A stretch of DNA of 64,000 bases from Macrotrachela quadricornifera (GCA_022393335.1 JAJEKB010019174.1:1-64000); one strand, 5' to 3'; counted from the stretch's first letter, positions 35,059 to 49,433 are shown. Made by a program: numbers and translations. The notes: generated from the sequence alone by a model not told the origin.

Positions 35059-38000
35059 TAAAGTATCAGTGATTAGAAGAAGACCAATTTTGAAAATCGT
35101 TGGACATAATACAAGTCCTGGGCTTGTAATACATCTTTCATATCGATTATTCTTTAGAGAACTTCTAATATATGATGTGCTTCTGTTGTCAAAGAGGATT
35201 AGGTGACATTATGGTATTATTTGATTAATTATGCATGAGTTGGTTAGAATCAGTTCACGTCTACAGAAGAAGGAATTCGACAATCCTCCTATTGTCGAAG
35301 ACAGTAAGATATTATCTGTGCTCCGTAAAAGAAGCGTAGGCATCATACCTAGAACAAAGCAAATTTCCAAAGCAATTCGAAGAATGATGATGAGTCTCTT
35401 TCGCTTTTCTTCTTCATCATTTCTGTAGAAAAAATAATATAGTAAACAATACTATGATCACGTTCAAGTGCAAACCTTGGGATAGTAGTTGGCCAAATGA
35501 ATGATAAATCGTTCAGGTTCACTTGGATGCATGACATTGGTGTTTTTTCCTATACATTATAAACAGAAAGGACAGATTCTAATACGTGACTGCCACAAGT
35601 CATTCTCATAATAGATTAACGGATATTTATAATACATGTTTGCCATCAATTTGTACTTAAGTCCAGCTTTTACTCAAAGAAGTCTCAATATTTCAGATAT
35701 TCTTCTTGGTATAACAAAAACATACAAAAACTATGTTAATTATAAAGATGTAAGGAGAAAAGTTATACATGAAATAAATGACTGAATTTTACTTTTTACT
35801 TATTGTCACCGTATTACATGCAAACAGTGCTTTATCTTTATTTTCGTTTTTACATTCGTGTACTCTTCAAGTTATTTGAAATCTACCGAGAGCACGTTCT
35901 TTCTTTATACTTTGTTGAGAAGTCGTTAAAGCAAAAGAACTTCAATTAACTGATAGCAGATTTGTGGTTGTGGCTGAAGGCTTGACATCATCGGAATCCC
36001 ATATATTGAAGTTCTGTATAAGAAGAAATTATTTTATAAACTATTATTAGTAATGTCTTACTCACGGGTAAGATCACGGTGTTTCTTGATGTTAATTTAG
36101 ATATTTGTTCAACTGAAATTTACTCAAACGAAGAATGATTAGTAGTCAAACGTACATTGAAAAAATTTATTACATAATGGATATATTATTAAATTTGATT
36201 ATGAGATACTAGAATCAATTGCAGACAAATAAGATGAAGAAGTTTAAAAAAAGGACAAGAACAAAAATCATAATCAATATTAATTAATTGCTCGATTCCA
36301 ATTCATTCATTTTTATTGTTAAATATTTAAAGTTTTTTTTTTTCCTAAAGAATTAAATAAAACAAATGAAAAATTTATTGAATCAATCTAAAACTGCAAT
36401 GATAAGTATATATCTTCAAATTCTATATGGAATTCATAAATGTTTCCGATGATCTTATTCAAATATGTTCAATTTAGTATTGAATCTAATATAATTGATA
36501 GTCTTTTATCTAAATCAGGTGCATGATCATCTTCATCGATTGTATGAACAACTTAAAATGTAAAATTATTTCTTAAAGTATATAGTACAAATACTATTGT
36601 CTATTTCGAAATGTGTAAGGTGCTCTACTGTTTTTTTTTGAATTACTCAAGAACACAAGCAGCTGGAGATTTGCAGTTTGTGCCAGTCAAAACAGAAGAT
36701 AGAAAAACGACTTTTTCTCCAATATTATATAGATGAAATTGTTTTAAAACCACTCATTTTCACAAAATGTCAGGAAAATGTGTAGAAACAGTGTATCATT
36801 TGGATGAAACTTTGACAAAAAATATGAAAATTAAGAGAAATGCACATTTTTCGTGCAAATAAACAAGTGATTTCATTTGTTCAATATTAGAATGTGGAAA
36901 GATAATCATTCGAATTATATCTTAAATTATAGATTTATAATCAATCTACCTAGATCACATGACAAAATCAAAATTTCATTCAAATGATAGATCATTTTCA
37001 TGCATGTTTTGTAATATTTTGTAGCAAATGATTAATATTTAAATGATTTCATCTTCTACAATATTGGAGAAGCAAGTATTGCATTGTCCTTGCTTTCAAT
37101 TAGTGAGAATTGCAGCACTCTACTTGTCCACATTCTCAAGTTATTCAAAAAGCAGTGAATGACGTTGTATTTTGAAATGGACAATAGTATCAAAAAATAA
37201 TGGTGATATCCTTATACTGTTATCTAGTCGTTTTGATGATCTTCTATTACTACTACCACTATCCAAACCATTGAATGATATATAGCAACCATTTTTTAAT
37301 AAATTATTCAAACAGCTCATTTTTTCCTTTTTAGTTTTATAATACCTAAGTTTCTTTTTATTCAATCATCAATTGTATTGTTTTAATTGTTGTACTAATT
37401 ATGGAGTTTTTTTAGAAGAGAAAAGTTGAATTTGTTTTCTTGAAAAGAAAACTGTCCTTTGGAGAAGTTCTTCAAACAATGTAAAAAAAATACCGTTTAA
37501 TAATTTTGTAAAAGAATAGAATAACACAATATGGATGAAGAATGTATAGAAGCAATAAAATAAGATAGAAATGTGTATATTGATTTTATTGCTTAAATAT
37601 TGAAAAACATATCGTAATTATAGTTTTATGAAATCATCAAGTAGTATATGGTCAAATTTATTGTTGAATTTTTTTTATCATATTTTAGAAAGTGTCGGCA
37701 CCCATTGTAACTCAGTACCATATGATTGTCATGAGTACTGCGCATACTAAAAATAATTAATATTCAGATCCAGTACACGCTTATAACTACAAGGGTAATT
37801 TAATATTTTAATAAAAAAATGAGGATGAGATTGTCTATACTTAGAATATTAAAACAACATTGATCATTATCTATCATAAATCATATTAATGTTTCAGAAT
37901 ATTAATCAAGTTTATTATTATTTATCACATAGAAAAAAAAACGCATAGTTCTTTCGTTTTGTAGGAAGGCATAGAGTATATAAATGATTATGTCAGATTA

Positions 38001-38962
38001 GGTATTAGACAAAAATTTAATAATCATCAGGTTGACAAAGCAACTTTTTTTTATAGAAAAATCTTGCTGACAGGTATCCAGGAAAATTTAGAAAATTCTG
38101 GATTAGGGTTAAAATATTCTGTCAACGACAAACATCATCGGAAGGCTTTCAGATAATTTAAATACCTGGCCGTAAGAAATTACCTTATTATGAAAAGATT
38201 AATAACAAGAAAATTATTTAAAATAAAAATAGAACATACTGATAAGCTTACAGGTAAGATATTTTAAACTCATCTATATTTAAAAACTCATTTAATCACT
38301 AAATTTAGTATCAATCAAATAAGCCTTGATGATGACAGTAAGAAAATAAATTTGCACAATAAAAAGAAAGGTAAAAGAGAATTTTTATTGTACTAAAACT
38401 TGAGAACAAATCATAATATGAAGTTTAAAAAATTTAATATAAAGATAATATTTAAAAAAATCTTTATAATTGATAAAAACAAAATTTTATTTTCCACAAA
38501 AAAGTCTCATTTTTTTATTTAAATTTTCAATCAAAATATCCTAAAAATCATTCTTTCCCATTATATTATCCATCTATATCACATATTTACAAGACAAAAT
38601 TTAAATGAAATTTAGAATTATCTAACAGCTTGTTAATATATATCTATATATACGTTCACACTTTAATTATGAAATTATTTTTTCAAGATATATGCTTTAT
38701 AAATCCTTGAACTAACAGGTTTCTAGTAATTTACCGGCACATGACACATCTGTTTCTAACTTCTCTCTTTCTCTCAATCTAATAAAATGAAGAAAAACAG
38801 AAAGCAAGAAAAACTCTTCTTTCCTGTCTGCACATAATCATTCTTGAGGAAAGAACTAAATAACATATTTTCATGTTATCATTTTTTTTCTTCTTCTACT
38901 CTTTTGCTAACAACTAACGTTAACAGAACTTACATTATAATTTTTCTCTTCGCTCAACATTC
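35059..38962. other. long gene-poor stretch
   Basis: No supported gene in 3.9 kb. Several short coding-like strings broken by stops occur at about 36100-37130, but no family could be named. The open frame at 35231-35428 lacks support. Confidence 0.4.
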
Positions 38963-40222
38963 TTGCTAAAATTTTGTTATATTATGACAACATATAAACG
39001 TACAGAAACATATTATTTATCTGAAGAACAATATGATAATTCATTAAATGATTTAGCTGATCGAATTAATTCACTTAATGATCGATTAACAATATCAAAT
39101 ATTGAAAATATAATTAGTGAAACTCGTCAAAAACTTGACAAATGGCGTTTAGATTGTTATTATGTAATTGATAATTATTATGATCAAAAATGTCGTGAAC
39201 TTGATCAACATGTTGCTGAAATTGTTGATAAACAACGTAAAGAAATAAATCGAATACGTTCAAATTTAGCTACACTCATACATAAACAAGATATTTTAAC
39301 TAAAGATATTGATTATATAACAACAATAACTTGTCAACTTGAACAAGATATGGATGAAACAAAAGAAAAATATCTTCAACTTAATATACATTCATTAGAA
39401 ATTAATAATAATTTAATACAAATTCAACAAAAAACTAATACATATAATCCATCAATTATTCAACCATCTTATAAAACAATAAATTATCTTGATGATAATT
39501 CAAAAATTTTATGTACGAATGAACGTTCTTTACTTATACATAATAATTCAAATATATGTTTATTAGATAAAGATTTAAATATTCTTAAAGAAAAATTTTG
39601 GTCACAAGGTTCAATTATAGATGTATGTTGGTCATCAACATTAGCACGATTTTTAGTCTTAACACGTAATTATTTATTTCTTATTGATGAAAGTACAATG
39701 TCAATTGTACGTGTACAAAAAATTGCAAAATTATCTTGGTCATCATGTACATGTTCTGATACATGTTTATATGTAACAACAAAAGATTGGGCTACAAAAG
39801 TTTATCAATTTACATTATGGCCATCAATTCAATTATTAAAACGTTGGCAATCACCACAAACATGTAAACAAGATGAAATAATAAATAATATTATATATAA
39901 TAAAGAAAAATTAGCTTTAACAATTTATAATCGTTTAACTAAAACAAAATCAATTGAATTACGATTAACAACAACATTTGATCGTTTATGGTCACTTGAT
40001 CTTGATATTGATTATGATTCACGTACAATGCGTTGTTGTTTAATTAATTATGATGAATGGCTTGTTATTGATTGGAATACATCACATATATTTCATATAT
40101 CAAATGATGGAAAATTAAAATTAACATGTGATTATAATCCATCACCTTCTTGTGCTGCAATGTTTGGTGCAAATATATTAGTTATATCAACTGCTGATGG
40201 AATTAATTTACATAAACTATAA
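38963..40222 (+). CDS. coiled-coil + beta-propeller-like protein, single exon
   Basis: Intact intronless frame of 419 codons. The first ATG is at 38963. A second at 38984 (MTTYKRTETYYLSEEQ) is the more likely start because it avoids a short hydrophobic lead, giving 412 residues. Residues about 30-165 are rich in heptad-like Leu/Ile with charged residues, consistent with a long coiled coil. Residues about 195-419 consist of repeated four-strand-like segments ending in short hydrophobic strands (IIDVCWSSTLARFLVLT, LSWSSCTCSDTCLYVTT), as in WD40- or NHL-type propellers. The order resembles TRIM/B-box proteins without the RING and B-box. Codon use is strongly A/T-ending like the other intact genes here. 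No catalytic motif, signal peptide or membrane segment. Function unknown; likely a protein-interaction scaffold. Confidence 0.75.
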   Translation: MLKFCYIMTTYKRTETYYLSEEQYDNSLNDLADRINSLNDRLTISNIENIISETRQKLDKWRLDCYYVIDNYYDQKCRELDQHVAEIVDKQRKEINRIRSNLATLIHKQDILTKDIDYITTITCQLEQDMDETKEKYLQLNIHSLEINNNLIQIQQKTNTYNPSIIQPSYKTINYLDDNSKILCTNERSLLIHNNSNICLLDKDLNILKEKFWSQGSIIDVCWSSTLARFLVLTRNYLFLIDESTMSIVRVQKIAKLSWSSCTCSDTCLYVTTKDWATKVYQFTLWPSIQLLKRWQSPQTCKQDEIINNIIYNKEKLALTIYNRLTKTKSIELRLTTTFDRLWSLDLDIDYDSRTMRCCLINYDEWLVIDWNTSHIFHISNDGKLKLTCDYNPSPSCAAMFGANILVISTADGINLHKL

Positions 40223-43200
40223 AAATATTATTTTGTTTAAAAGACAATTTTACGTTTTTATTTTCGTGTCTTAAGATAACCAATTGTCGAAAAATTTTGC
40301 TTTTTGTTGTTGTCGTTTAAAATAAAGAATTTTTAATAAATTAATCTTTTATTTAATTCATTTTCATAAATGTAGGATTAAATAACGTTAGTCTTTGATA
40401 TATACATCTGTTTGCAAAAAAACTTTTTTTTCTGAACGTCTTTTTCTCTACTATTATAAGTAAGTACAAGAATCATTTTTTTGATGGCTAAATCCTCGAC
40501 ACGTATACTACACGTTTGTATATATAGAACTATGATTTCCTTCTTTTTCAATACTTGTAGAAGTAAACAAATAAAATTTGAATTTATACTGTTTGTATAG
40601 TAGTTGTCGCGGGCTATCTAGCAGTATATAAAGGAGCACTTGTAAAGAAAATGATATATGCAGAACAATGTTTCTAAGTTTTTTTTTTATTAAAAAATAA
40701 TAATAGCATTTTATTTCATAAAACTAAAAGAAAAAAAGAACATTTTAAAGAAAACCATTTAATACAATAATTCTTTTGATTTATATATAAAAAAAAAAGA
40801 AGTTTTTAGTATAGTTAAACTAAATCAATGATATTAAATAAATATTTGATTAATTTTAGAGAATGAAAGTTAAACTTTAAGTTCATGTTTCTACATTAAA
40901 TTTCATCGAAAGAAAAATGCATTATTTCTAGTTGATGCGTGCTGAGCGAAGCGTAAAATTTGTTTTTATGTTGACTAATAACTTTCTTTTTTTCTTTATA
41001 TAATACAAAAAAAAATGAAGTCCTATCAAGATTTTATGAATACAGGCTTTAACACATTATGGAATGTGTCAATTTAACCTTTTAAAAAAACAAAAAAAAA
41101 TTATCAATATTGTATACTAATGATGTACTGGTGTTTTCAGGACGTATCACTGCTGTGTCATTGTTAATGTTATTTAATTAGACTCATTTAATAATTTTTC
41201 TTACAATCAAAAAAAAATATTCATTTGAGAACCAATGTTTTTCTTTTGTCAAATAGAATAATTCCAAAAGTGCATAAGATGAATGCATTATTAAGAACAT
41301 ATATTATCTCGAATGACAATTAAAAACTAATTATTTTATGTAAAAGATTTGCTTTTATTTTTTATTGATTATGGAGAGAAAGCATATATTCAAATGAAAA
41401 AACGGAAATTTCATATTAAGAGTTTAATCTTTCTTCATATCATTTGAATATTGTTCGATGAACTTCGAATGGATTCGAGTATCTATGAAAAATTCACATA
41501 TATGCGAAGCTTTTTACATTTTAGTCTTATAGAGAATAGCTGAGAAGAAAACGACGTACTCACTGACATCAATCAAGAATACACATAATTTATTAATTTA
41601 ATAGGTATGCAGAAACTTCTGGAAAATATACATGTTTCTATTACAAACAAATCTTTTAAACTTCCTGTATATTATAAAGATTCTTGGTGTGCTCACGAAG
41701 AGGAAATATTCTAATAAGTTTTGTATCTACGGATATGACTCATTCATATTCTATATAATTATCGTTTGTATTTCATTTTACAATAAGAGTCTAGTAAATT
41801 CTTACTAAGCTTTTTTTTTCTTTTGTAGAATCGGAAGTAAAAAAAGGAAAATGATTGAATCTCTTGTTGTTTAGTATTACAGTGTAATCAGCAAGAGGTC
41901 ATATAACATAGCTTATGTTCATCCTATCAAATGACTTATTTCTTTTATTTTGTCTTTATATGGTATTAGAAAAAAAGATGTTATATTCTACGCGTTTTTT
42001 TATGATGCTCTACACTAAACTTCAATTCCTATTGGAAAATGTTATATTTTTACGAAAATTTTATTTAGAATGAATTCTTGTTTTCTTTTTAACATTATAA
42101 TGTTGAATATTTCAGCGAATAATTTTAGCAAATATAATGAAATAAAAAATGATATACAATATATTTCATGATTAACTATTAATTTGAACGCATAAACGGT
42201 TTAAAATAATATTTCTATTTTAAAAAATAAAAAAAATCTACAAAGTATAATATAGAATATGTTTGTTTTAAAATATTAGAATATGCATCTATTTACACAC
42301 TTTAATTAATAACATATTCTAATCTTAGAAATACTAATTAGTTAAAAGTTAAACAATTGATATTACTCTCATATATAGTAATGAGAAAACCTTTTAAACT
42401 TTACCAGTTATATAATTTTTTTTTGAGGTGCGTATATAAAAAATATACGCAGTAGTTAAACTACATAAAACATGTGAAATTCAATGTAATACAGATTATA
42501 TCACCTTCCTCATTATCAGATGCTGTCTAAATAAGAATATATCCTAGTCTTCATAAATCTCAGAATTGTCGAATGTTGTTCGATGTCATATTCTGTTAAA
42601 TTTTTTACGGAAGATCAATAATTATCTGAATTATGTCAAATTAATGAACCACATGGATTTTATAACTTATTTTATCGCCATATACATGCTCATTATCCGA
42701 ATATGATACTACTTGAATTCGATAATATTATCTATATTTAATAAAAATTTGAAAAGAATATTTATTTTTCAACAAAGCAATAACTGTTAAAAATCTTTCT
42801 ATAATATAAAGACATAAAACAAAAATAAGGTTTTCTTTTATAATGCATAAAGTTAACATTCTTACATTCATAAATAAAATAAATTTCCTAGTCACGGTCA
42901 TAACTACTAATGATGTTTTCTTTATTATAACAGGAGAAAATTCTTTTATAGAAGAACTCTTTTTAATTCTTCATATGTCAAAATTATAGATACCAATGAT
43001 TTAGAAAACGATTTAAAGATACTATTGACATTTCTACTCTTCTTTATAAAAACATTATATTGATCATTCATTACAACGTAAAAGATAAATGCTAAAACAT
43101 TAGACAATTAGCAGAATATATAATTTAATCATATAATTTCATCACATTTATGGAAATTTTTAATTGACGAATCAGATCAAATTATTCTTCACATTGTTTA

Positions 43201-45802
43201 TGAATATTGGTACTATAGCGTGAAAAAAAAAGCACAAAGACAAATATAGATTGAAACAAACTAAGAAAAATAAATAGTTATATTTTAATGAGAAGTACGA
43301 AATGTGTACCCAAAATAAGCTATAAATATATACTACTTATATAGTTGCAATAGATTACTACTCTAAATCATTTCATTCAGTCATTCAACCTGTTACCAAT
43401 ATTATTAGTATTATTTCTTGCCTATGAAGAATGATATCATCGATATGTATGCTATTTTGGCAAAATCATTTGTTTATAAAAAATATTTGAAATCAAAACT
43501 TACAAGTAATCGATTATAATATTAAAAGAGAAAACTGAAATAATTATAGAAGCATACAAAATGAATAATCTATGCATTTACAATGTTTCACTATTTTTAT
43601 TGATGATTGATGGTATTTACAGTGTGTGGATGAAATGATTGCATGCAATATTATTAAATATGCAGCAGACAAAATCAAAAAACACATGTTGTAGAATTAA
43701 TTAAAATTTTATTCAACGTGCCAGAAATACATTTAAAAAGATAGCTTAGAACATGTTAATTTTGTGGAATTAATAAAAGTAATGAATGCGGAGGATTATG
43801 TTCGGCGTGACTGATGTCTAATATATTGTATTTTGTGGAGCGGAACTATGACGTTCATTATAAATCTACACTTAAATGAACTTGTTTGAGCGTAAGAAAA
43901 TCCTACGCAAATATGTCAACCAATGATAACTATTTAATTTTGAGCAGGACAAATTGATTTTGAAATTTGTGTCATTTGTTGTATATTATAATATTTTAAT
44001 GTATCCATTCTTTTCATATGACGGTCTGAAATGGTAGAATCTTTTTAAATCCATAAATAATAGTGAAACAAGATTTTGCTTATACGTATGGATCAGATTT
44101 GTGCGATCTACGAGGTTCAACACGCGAGATCACGTGATACATGCCCCTTGAGGATCAAATATTTTGTTGCTGTTCGGGACGGGCGAATAGGATGGGGATA
44201 GATATACACGGGTTTGGGCGAGTGAAGAATCTTTTCGAGGCACGATCAAGGATCGTGAAAAACTATCAAAAGATATTTTTATTGTAGATGTGCCGTACGA
44301 AGTAGATAGTGATTGGTTCATTATTTTTAGCCTATTAGTTACAAACTTAGTTGTTCTTTGCTTTTTTATATTATCATTTTTCATAATGAGTTTCGATTAT
44401 TGATTTGTATTAACGAGTGAAAAAATAAATTAAAATTCGTTTCGTATTAAAAATTAATATTAGTGCTAACTGTTTTCTTTATCAGCAACAGTAATAATTT
44501 CCATGATTTATTAATACAATATCATTGCATGCCTCTTGTTCATCTTCAAATGTTTCTATATCTCTTAATTAATATCTATCGAATAATATTAAGTACAACG
44601 CATTGAATAGAGAGATGTTTCTGAAATAACAATCCGAAGATACTTGTCGAGAATAGCAATATTGATTATATAAAACCTAGAGATGCAACCCGGATAAGGC
44701 GTGGTTGAACAGCATCCAATAATTGGAACTTTTTGCTTCACCAGTGATCGTTTGAAAATGTAATTGTTTTTTCTTTTAAAGATTAAAAGCAAAAAACCAC
44801 GAGACAATCCCATTCCATCTTATTTGATTTATTTAGTTAAGACTAAATCGGTTGGAGACATTGCTAATCATAACTTTTTTCCCAAAATAGAGATACATCT
44901 GGGCTGGCAGTAATGGATGATAGATTATCATTTCACAAATTATTTGTTTCCTTACATATGAATCTTACAAGAAATATATTCAAACACTTTTGTGATCCCA
45001 CCTTTAAAGATTTGGCGCTTTTCACATAATTGATCTGTTCAATTCTCATTAACTTTAACGATAAACTTCGAATTTCAAAAAGTTTTTAATAGATAGAAAA
45101 CAGATAACCATATATAGAGCAGAAAAGTCAAAAGTTTTGAGAAAAATGGTAACCCAGGATCATGAAAAGAGAAGGATTTTCTCCAGTAAAATTTTAAAAA
45201 TTATCACAGAAATACTCAATCACCCGTCACTTTCTCATTATGCTATCAACGAAACTATCTCGGTTCTGGAATCGATGAGCTCTCAGTATAATTAAATGGT
45301 GGGTAAAAATTTTTTGCGAATTTCACAGGTGCGAGTGGGACGAGATTGAGGCTGGACGGGAACCAGACGGGATGTGGAATACTTTGAAAATCTTTTTACG
45401 GGAATCAGTGTGGCAGGTGAGCCAATGTCACGAAGTGGACTTCACGGAGCATTAAATTTTGATGCTCCGCACACACTTCTAGTATGGATTCTATTTGTCA
45501 ATAAAATATAAGTACAATTAGAGAATATCAGATAGAAATATTTCCCATGATGTAAAAGTACGAAATAGATTCCTTTACTCTTTTCTTTCTTATAGCATTG
45601 AAAGAAGATTATGAAATAAAAAAAAGAACAAATTACATTTTTACTAAGTGTGATGCATATTTATCTGCATATTTTTTCTTGTATTCTAGATCACTATAAA
45701 GCGAAAAATTAGGAATTTGACGATGCATATTTATCTTATTTGAAATATGCTTTGGTCTGTGATTAGTAAATATATAACAGAACAGAGAATAGTTCATCAG
45801 TA
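40223..45802. other. long gene-poor stretch with decayed coding remnants
   Basis: No intact gene in 5.6 kb. Coding-like strings interrupted by stops occur at 42583-42741 (a frame starting MSYSVKFFTEDQ with one internal TAA), about 42940-43240, and about 43618-43740 (CVDEMIACNIIKYAADK). They may belong to one dead gene, but I could not name it. Patches near 44110-44250 and 45330-45440 are noticeably richer in G than their surroundings. Confidence 0.35.
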
Positions 45803-46248
45803 TCAAACCAAAATAAGAAACGCTTGAATATAAAAATTTAAAAGAAAAAGTTTCAATAAAAAAAGAAGGATCGACGATGTGTGGTTCTCGTTTTCGGGAA
45901 TGTAACTAATGACTTTAACCTTCGTTATTGACGTAGGCTGCAATACAAAATCTAGGATCTTAACCTGTTGATCTTGAGAAGAACTCACAATAAAATGCCC
46001 ACCGTATGTATAATATAATCTAGTGGACGATAATAATGAGCACTAATAAATTTATTGATGAAAATCAATAAAATATAAGAAACAATAGTATATATAATAA
46101 CAAAGATGAAGAGAACAGCAAGAACAATGCCGGACAAATATATATATATTAAGGAAGAAATACAAAAACATAATAGGAAAAGTGAAATAACCCAATAAGA
46201 CAAGGTCATCGAGGTCTTATGATGATCAACATAACAATACATATTCAA
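45803..46248 (-). CDS. possible small membrane protein, unknown
   Basis: Two adjoining minus-strand open frames (45985-46248 and 45803-45988) overlap at their junction. The first, 87 residues, has two strong hydrophobic segments (SYWVISLFLLCFCISSLIYI and VLAVLFIFVIIYTIVSYILL-like), typical of membrane helices. The second lacks them. No homologue recognised. Hydrophobic open frames are common by chance in AT-rich DNA, so this is weak. It lies directly beside the inverted-repeat element at 46273. Confidence 0.18.
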
Positions 46249-46272
46249 CAGAGAGAAAACAAAAGATATATA

Positions 46273-47217
46273 AAGGGTGGCCCAGAAATCCTGTCTCGAT
46301 TTGGATAATTCATTTTTTTGATATTAAAATACATACTTGAAAATTTGGTCCTGTGATAAAAAGAAGCAGTAAAGGACGCTCTACAAAGTAGCCTGTGGCC
46401 GATCTTTCATAATTTCTATAGTAAGAAAATTATAAGCATAGAAATGTACCTCACAAAGAAGAAATTAACTATAGACTTTTTCCGTGTGATGTGCAGCGTC
46501 CAATAGTAGTCCTGTAACTCCATAAAAACAAAAGAATTTTCGATCGGGTTTGTTTTGTTTAGATCAGCAATGATTACTCTTCTCTACCTAACTGCAAAAC
46601 CAAACATCGATTACATGTTTTCTTTCTTATTGGAGCACATTATCATAAACGGAAATCTTCGATCTTTGAAACTTTATTCTCGAGTGCACAATCTACTTTA
46701 AAAATTTTTTTAAGGACCACGAGAAAAAGTGCACTAGAAAGTACTAAGCATAAAAGGAATTCTCACTTTTGCTAAGGTTTCCCATGAATATAATAGACAA
46801 ACACAAAATTTCGTGTCGAAAAAAATACTGAATTTGCAATATTATCATATCTTTCGGGTTGTATAATATTTGGATAGTTGTCTTGATCGAAGATCTGAAA
46901 TTAAAGTCTAGGTAGTATTTTGTAGAAAATTTCATGGCGCTTCTAGTTAGAAAAATGATTTGTTTTAGGGAACTTAAAGAACAAGAGTTCACGCAAAAAT
47001 ACTGCAATTGGATTGATTGTTAATTTTTCTTTTTTTGTGAGGTACATTACTATGCTTATAACTTTCTTACTATAGAGATTATAGAAGATCGATCATAGGC
47101 CATTTTGTAGAGCGTCGTTTGTCGCACCTTTTTATCATAGAACCAAAATTTTAAATATATATTTTAATATAAAAAAATTAATTATTCAAATCGAGACAGG
47201 ACTTCTGGGCCATCCTT
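46273..47217. mobile_element. non-autonomous mariner-type element with ~200-bp inverted repeats
   Basis: 945 bp flanked by TA on both sides (46271-46272 and 47218-47219). Ends read AAGGGTGGCCCAGAAATCCT and, inverted, AAGGATGGCCCAGAAGTCCT. Arms stay similar for about 200 bp, including GTGAGGTACATT and ACTATGCTTATAA. The interior has no transposase. The end sequence resembles, but is distinct from, the element at 28739-30480. Confidence 0.8.
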
Positions 47218-47219
47218 TA

Positions 47220-48802
47220 TGATTTTCTTCTGAAAAATAAACATGATCGACATATCAATTTATTACATTAGCTTTGATCTCACAATCACAATCGATTATT
47301 GTTTCCTAATAGAAAATCATGTTATGAAATATTAGAAGACAAATATTAAAATATTTAAGCTTTGAAATTTATAATCTAACTTAGTAAAATGTGAAAATTG
47401 ATAATAAAAGAAAATATCGATGATTGATTATCTGTATTTCCATGAGTACTTTACATTTTTCTCTGTCATCAATAATAGCAATGTATCAATTAATATTACT
47501 GAAAGTAAAAATTATCTTTATTTTTGGTGAAATAAATATTGTTAAAAATTTTTTTCAAGTACAATAAAAAATAGTTTATTTTCTTTGATAGATTTCCTTT
47601 TCGAATAAATTGAATTAGTTATACATTTAAATATTTGTATGATATTTCTGACATAGTTAATGGTAGAACTCAAATCTTCAAATGTACGTAAATGGTACAT
47701 ATTTTGACACAATATATGATTTTGTTAACAATTTTTTATATTATTGAATGTAGAATCGGCTGCCGCGTCGAAAAATGCAAAAAATCATCTAATTATTTTG
47801 CAAACTAATCGAGTAACTAGCGGTAATTTTCAGTTAATTCAATTTGTTCTTATTAAGAGCAGTGCCCTTTATCAGAACAAACTACATAAAATACTTAGAA
47901 AGTAAAATATGTTTAGTAAATGGATATCGTTTATATTTAAACTGAAAACTTTCGATATCCTTTTGGAACAAAAAAATGTTCCTTATTAATCAAGAAATTA
48001 TAATTCTAAAGATCAAATTTTTACAATTTTCTGAGTTATATTAGTTTTAAAGAGGTCATCTTTATTCTTATTAGGAACATTGTTTCTAATATGACTAATT
48101 AGCAAAAAAATGTTCCCAATAAGAACATCTTATGTAAATAACGCAGAAGTGTTTTTTTTATAAGTGACATTTTTTATATTTGAATTACAAAATTCTGTTT
48201 ATATTATAGGCAAAAGCCTTTGACCTACATAATATAAAGAATAAATTATCCATTTGATGTAAATGTTTTAAAATGAAATTGTGTAGATAACTGTCAAGAT
48301 TTAATTCGATAATGGGATAAGTCAGCTGAAAAATTGTTTTCTCAGGATGATAATTCCTCCTTCTCATCTGTTTCTTAGAAGAATATTCGATTTGAAGACA
48401 TACAAATACAAATTGTTATTTTACCAAAAATATAGAAAAAAAGAAGGAGAACTTGTACTGAATAATTCTATTCATTTAAATTAATAAATTTTTGTTGTTG
48501 CTGAATTTCATAAAAAAATTGTGAATGCGTGGAATATCTCAGTAAAAAAATGATGATTTTTTAATCTGGATAAAATTTGTCAATGAAAATCGACTTATCA
48601 AATGTATGTTTGACCTCATATACGCATTTCGAGAATTAAGATAGTGTTATTGACGTAAAAACATACTAATTGTGTGCTTGACAGTATCAATACTTAGACC
48701 TACTTCATTATTTTTATCATTAAATGACTACTTTGTTACATTATCAATAATATGCAAAAATTTTTTTAACTATTCGATATATAGTGATGCTTGAAATTGG
48801 TC
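47220..48802. other. noncoding, nothing recognised
   Basis: AT-rich spacer. No gene or RNA supported. The minus-strand open frame at 48185-48367 is not convincing. Confidence 0.4.
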
Positions 48803-49275
48803 GTATATCGAACAAATGACTTCTTATCTTTCATATGTCAAGACGTAACGCTGCGATTTTCACTGAAATATAGCTTGATTGCCATAGTTTATCTGCTGAA
48901 AGTTTCATCTTTCAATCTGTTGTACTAGTCAAAAAATAGTAAAGCGATCTTTTTTTATTTTACTCTAATTGATCGTACAATACACGTAAAAATCTTTAAA
49001 AAATGTCTCATTTCATACTTCTGAACAAGAATATATGTTCAAAATAAGTTTTGAGGAAGTTTCAATTGTTTTTCATTTCATTTAAAACATCTTTACAATA
49101 TATTTTTATTCAAAAGCATGTTATGGGAAATCTTCAGTTCATTATTTTTAGCCTAGTATAACAAATATGCACCTTAAAGAGTTAAAATTTTCAGTCGATA
49201 AACTATGATCATCAAGCTGTATTTTGTTCTCCTCTTGAAATATTAAAGAAGTAAAGTCATTTGCCAGGTATGCAA
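48803..49275. mobile_element. inverted-repeat (foldback-type) element
   Basis: The left arm (about 48803-48945) and right arm (about 49135-49275) are inverted copies: AATATAGCTTGATTGCCATA in the left matches the inverse of TATGATCATCAAGCTGTATT in the right. Arms are diverged (about 70-75% by eye). No coding capacity. It lies just downstream of the GPCR gene. Confidence 0.6.
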
Positions 49276-49433
49276 ACAATTCTGAGCGCCATTGTATATA
49301 CATTAATCATTTTCGTAAAAGTTGAATTATAAAAAAAGACATTAGATTGCTGGTTTTATTAAACTAAAATTTAACGACAAATGTACTATTATAGTCTACA
49401 ATACAATAAATAATTAAATTTTTAACCACAGAT

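Noticed and set aside
35231..35428. 65-codon open frame with mixed composition
   Set aside because: No domain, no supporting splice sites and no neighbouring exon; length expected by chance.
44110..45440. G-rich patches as a possible retroelement or telomere-like sequence
   Set aside because: Only short stretches (such as GGGACGGGCG and GGGACGAG words) without an open frame, terminal repeats or a regular telomere-type motif.
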